Origin: Tubulanus polymorphus
Taxonomy: Eukaryota; Nemertea; Palaeonemertea; Tubulaniformes; Tubulanidae
Assembly: GCF_964204645.1 (NCBI RefSeq)
Contig: NC_134025.1
Coordinates: forward strand, 11,413,001 to 11,477,000
Length of the DNA: 64,000 nucleotides
Reading direction: 5' to 3'
In this document: piece by piece, positions 61,442-64,000 of the stretch
Layout: each line of letters opens with the position of its first letter
Numbering within the stretch: position 1 is the stretch's first letter
Made by a program: the position numbers and the translations under genes
Notes under the pieces: model-generated
What the model was told of the DNA's origin: nothing
Database searches by the model: none
What the model saw: only the letters and a program-made list of their open reading frames with translations

Positions 61442-62454
61442 AATCTTTATGGATCGAAAATATGCTGTTTTGACTGTTTGTTACTTGATCGTGAGGTTAG
61501 AATTTATTCAGACTTGAAGTGCTTTCTTGTATTGAAATTAACGATTCCCAAAATGGCGATCAGGTATGTTGTGTAAAATACAAAGACAAATCTTCGTTCA
61601 TCCCTCGAGTCTCATTTCGTAGATAGGATAAATGACTATGAAAGGCAACAGCAGTATTAGATTTGGCTACGCCTGTTTCGGAATATGCTTAACACAATCA
61701 AATGTCAGTATCGTGTAAAATACAATGTATGGGTAAAATCAGAGTAGAGTTTTTTATGAATACACTTGTATAGGGTAACGATATTTTTGAAGCTAGCTTC
61801 ATAAATATCGTTATAATTGTATATTGATTTGGCATTTAGCTATATGAATGAATTGTCAGGTGAATTGTATAGAAAACTTGTGTTTCGAGTGCACAAGAGC
61901 CTAAATACATCAAAGAGAGGTTTTAGAGTGGCCGGTGATCTTGATATTTTATAGTAGTGATTCTGCGATTTTCCTCTGTATCAGTAACGAATCTGGAGGA
62001 ACAAAGATGAAAAATGATAAATTACTTCGATATCTCAAGTTTAATCTAACACAAAACGGCGGAGCTGGATCCAGTTTTACCGCGAAGGAAAACTGGTATG
62101 AGTGAGATTTTTTCTTTCCGTTTTATGCTGGCCATCGATGCAATCAGGCTGTCCGGGGCATTTTTGAAAAATCTGTATGATGAAATTGCGAAGCGTCGTC
62201 TACGGCATCGACTTCGAAAAACGCCATTTCCAGTATCAATTTCTCCGATTTCGAAGAAGTCACCGACGACGAGACATTTTGCTTATTAGTTTTCACAGAA
62301 GCCGTATCTAGTCGACGTAGACCTGTCGTGTATTCGCGCGCGTGTTATCATTAGATTGCACACAGTTTTTGTACAGGCTTATTTAGAAAAATTTTGACAT
62401 CCGGTCTTCACTAATACGTTTCGCTGACTGGATTCAAAAAAGGTTGATGACATT

Positions 62455-62748
62455 TAAGCCGCCATCGCACGAGCGTTTTTTGCCAAATTTGGCCCGGAAC
62501 AACTGTTCACACAGGTGCCAAATGGGCCGGAGCCTGCTTGGCCCGGGCCAAATTTTAGCACCAGACAAATGATCGCGTTTGAATTGCAACTGGCACCGGA
62601 AATGATCCACTCTGCTTTTTTTTAGCATTGTTTAGTATCGAGTGAATGGTTTGCGTGTGAACGAGCTCTCTGATTAGGCACGGGCCAAATTTGGTCCGAG
62701 CCTGATCTGTGCCAATTTGACCCGCGCCAAATCGTCTCCGCGGCTTTA
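62455..62748. mobile_element. TIR family C, copy 5 (long form, inverted)
   Basis: TAAGCCGCCATCGCACGAGC at the left and CAAATCGTCTCCGCGGCTTTA at the right. The interior runs in reverse order relative to 58737-58951 (TGAATTGCAACTGGCACCGG, TAGTATCGAGTGAATGGTTT). It keeps the AACTGTTCACACAGGTGCC segment lost in copy 2, so it is the fullest version. Confidence 0.8.
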
Positions 62749-63450
62749 GAGAACACGAAGAAAGATGGTCGGCTTTGATTATAATAAGGCTTGACTCGTT
62801 CCACAGCTCTGGATTAAAATTCTAGGATCTGAATATTCAGAAATGAACTTATTTGTCTCATCAATTTTTAGTTAAAACGAAGAAGAATTGGATTTCAGAG
62901 GGTTCTTTATTAATTTTGCATTTAAAACCCCAATTTAACATCGATTTACGCGATTTACCCCTTTACTTTTTGTAGAATGAAGATCAAAATATCTGAATTT
63001 TCCTACAGAATTATTCTTTATAGTTCTGTATAGAAGGCCTTTTTAAACTATTCAGTACGGAGCCAGCACCCAGAATTCAGCCAAAAGCATCATAGCTATT
63101 AGAAAAATATTTTTCAGTCGTCCACTGTGTTTTCATCGTATTATTTTTCACCCCAAAAAGGTATATTTTTCCTGATATTTTACTCTTAGTTTTCGATTTG
63201 CTGAGTTAATTTTCTTCGTCAAGCATTGCACCAAGTGGCCATGATCTTCCTGTACCCCTAGATTAGTTTTTCCACAGTCGTTCCAAGTAATTTTTGAAAA
63301 AAAGGCCTGTAATATCATGGCTGGCACGAACCCCTTTACGATATTTTCCCCGCCCTGTACACGCGAAGGGTTTAGCCTCTTACTCGAAATTCTACGCGTG
63401 TTTTGTCACATCAAAACCTGATGCGCGCGGCATCAGGTTTCTGTCAATAG

Positions 63451-63678
63451 TTCACGGCTATCAGCGCTGTCCAGAATTGGTCGTTTGACCGGTCAATAAC
63501 TGTCGTCGTTGGAATTTCAATGAACGCGAATGTTAATCGGGATAATGAAATATTTCGCGATAACGTCGATAGATATGCTGTAATCTATCAAATGCATGGG
63601 ACGGGTCCCGACGACGATACAGCACGGATGATTCGCGATGGCCTTATCGTTTTCGAAACACCGTCGACGGATCGATAA
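63451..63678 (+). other. Weak exon candidate
   Basis: 75 codons are open after TAG 63448-63450, with an ATG at 63520 giving a 52-residue frame (NVDRYAVIYQMHGTGPDDDT, then MIRDGLIVFETPSTDR) to TAA. CpG-rich codons resemble the true exons here. No recognised family, so it may be chance. Confidence 0.25.
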
Positions 63679-63755
63679 CGACAGGTGTATCGCGTCTTTA
63701 TTAATCCCATTGCTCTATCGCTTGAAAACAGTATTCGTGTAGTCGGAGATGTTTC

Positions 63756-64000
63756 CAGGGGCGGATCTAGGAAATTTGGTATGCTTCTGGGGTCCAGAAG
63801 AAAGGAAAAGGCATTTTTCAGGTAACGCAGCCTTTCTGTAGGTTACTATTGGAGTCCCGCCAATGTTTAAAAATTTTTTCGAAGAAACACATTCGAAAAG
63901 ATGCAATTTCTGAAAGGATAGGTGGAAAATTAGCAAGTTTCAATGATCTTCGACTTGACGAAAAGGGCAACCTCAATAGGAAGGCACAGAGGTCCGGACC
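63756..64000 (+). mobile_element. Left end of a GGGGCGGATCTAG element, running off the window
   Basis: CAGGGGCGGATCTAGGAAAT matches the terminus of the 26957-27649 element. The right end is not in the window. Confidence 0.5.

Larger units (their letters stand above)
60441..64000. other. Right-hand flank; no confident gene
   Basis: Apart from TIR family C copies and the left end of a GGGGCGGATC element, I see only AT-rich sequence. Two short CpG-rich open frames (62184-62354 and 63451-63678, plus strand) have exon-like codon use but no recognised homology. Confidence 0.5.

Overview
This is a eukaryotic, intron-rich, AT-rich stretch of an invertebrate animal nuclear genome. It has spliced genes with GT-AG introns, long (AT)n microsatellites, tRNA-derived SINE remnants, a LINE 3' end and a dense load of short inverted-repeat transposons. 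The gene content fits a bilaterian. A marine lophotrochozoan is my best guess, based weakly on repeat style; no gene here fixes the phylum.

Three genes can be modelled to the base, each with consistent intron phases and a total length divisible by three. (1) On the minus strand, 24653 down to 9066, a 15-exon gene encodes about 1520 residues: three clustered C2H2 fingers, a fourth finger, a huge Q/P-rich exon, an ELM2-SANT module and two C-terminal C2H2 fingers. This is the TRERF1/ZNF541/MIDEAS family of HDAC1/2-recruiting scaffolds (MiDAC). (2) On the plus strand, 29560 to 31761, a 3-exon gene encodes a 161-residue secreted, probably GPI-anchored Ly6/uPAR three-finger protein with ten cysteines. 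(3) On the minus strand, 53833 down to 37196, a 16-exon gene encodes a 593-residue PP2A B56 regulatory subunit. It is closest to PPP2R5D (B56-delta), including the delta-type N-terminal block and the C-terminal RRKS site. Genes 1 and 2 are divergent across about 5 kb; genes 2 and 3 are convergent. A fourth, unrecognised terminal-exon-like reading frame lies at 60053..60299 (minus).

Layout: 1-9 kb holds no recognisable coding sequence (3' flank of gene 1 plus repeats). 9-24.7 kb is gene 1 with repeats in its introns. 24.7-29.5 kb is the divergent intergenic region, with a 0.7-kb TIR element, a CCAAT/CRE-like motif and a tRNA-like sequence. 29.5-33.3 kb is the Ly6 gene and its probable 3'UTR. 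33.3-37.2 kb is convergent intergenic DNA with a nested pair of MITEs. 37.2-53.9 kb is the B56 gene. 54-64 kb is repeat-rich flank with a LINE 3' end, five copies of one TIR family and weak exon candidates.

The most notable non-genic content is the variety of short inverted-repeat elements. They include a TA-flanked pogo/Tc1-like MITE, a GGCCGG-rich element inserted inside one copy of that MITE, a fold-back element with a perfect 9-bp target duplication (Mutator-like), two elements with 7-bp duplications, an almost fully self-complementary 105-110 bp family, and a family with ~160-bp internal monomers. None of these was compared with a database here.
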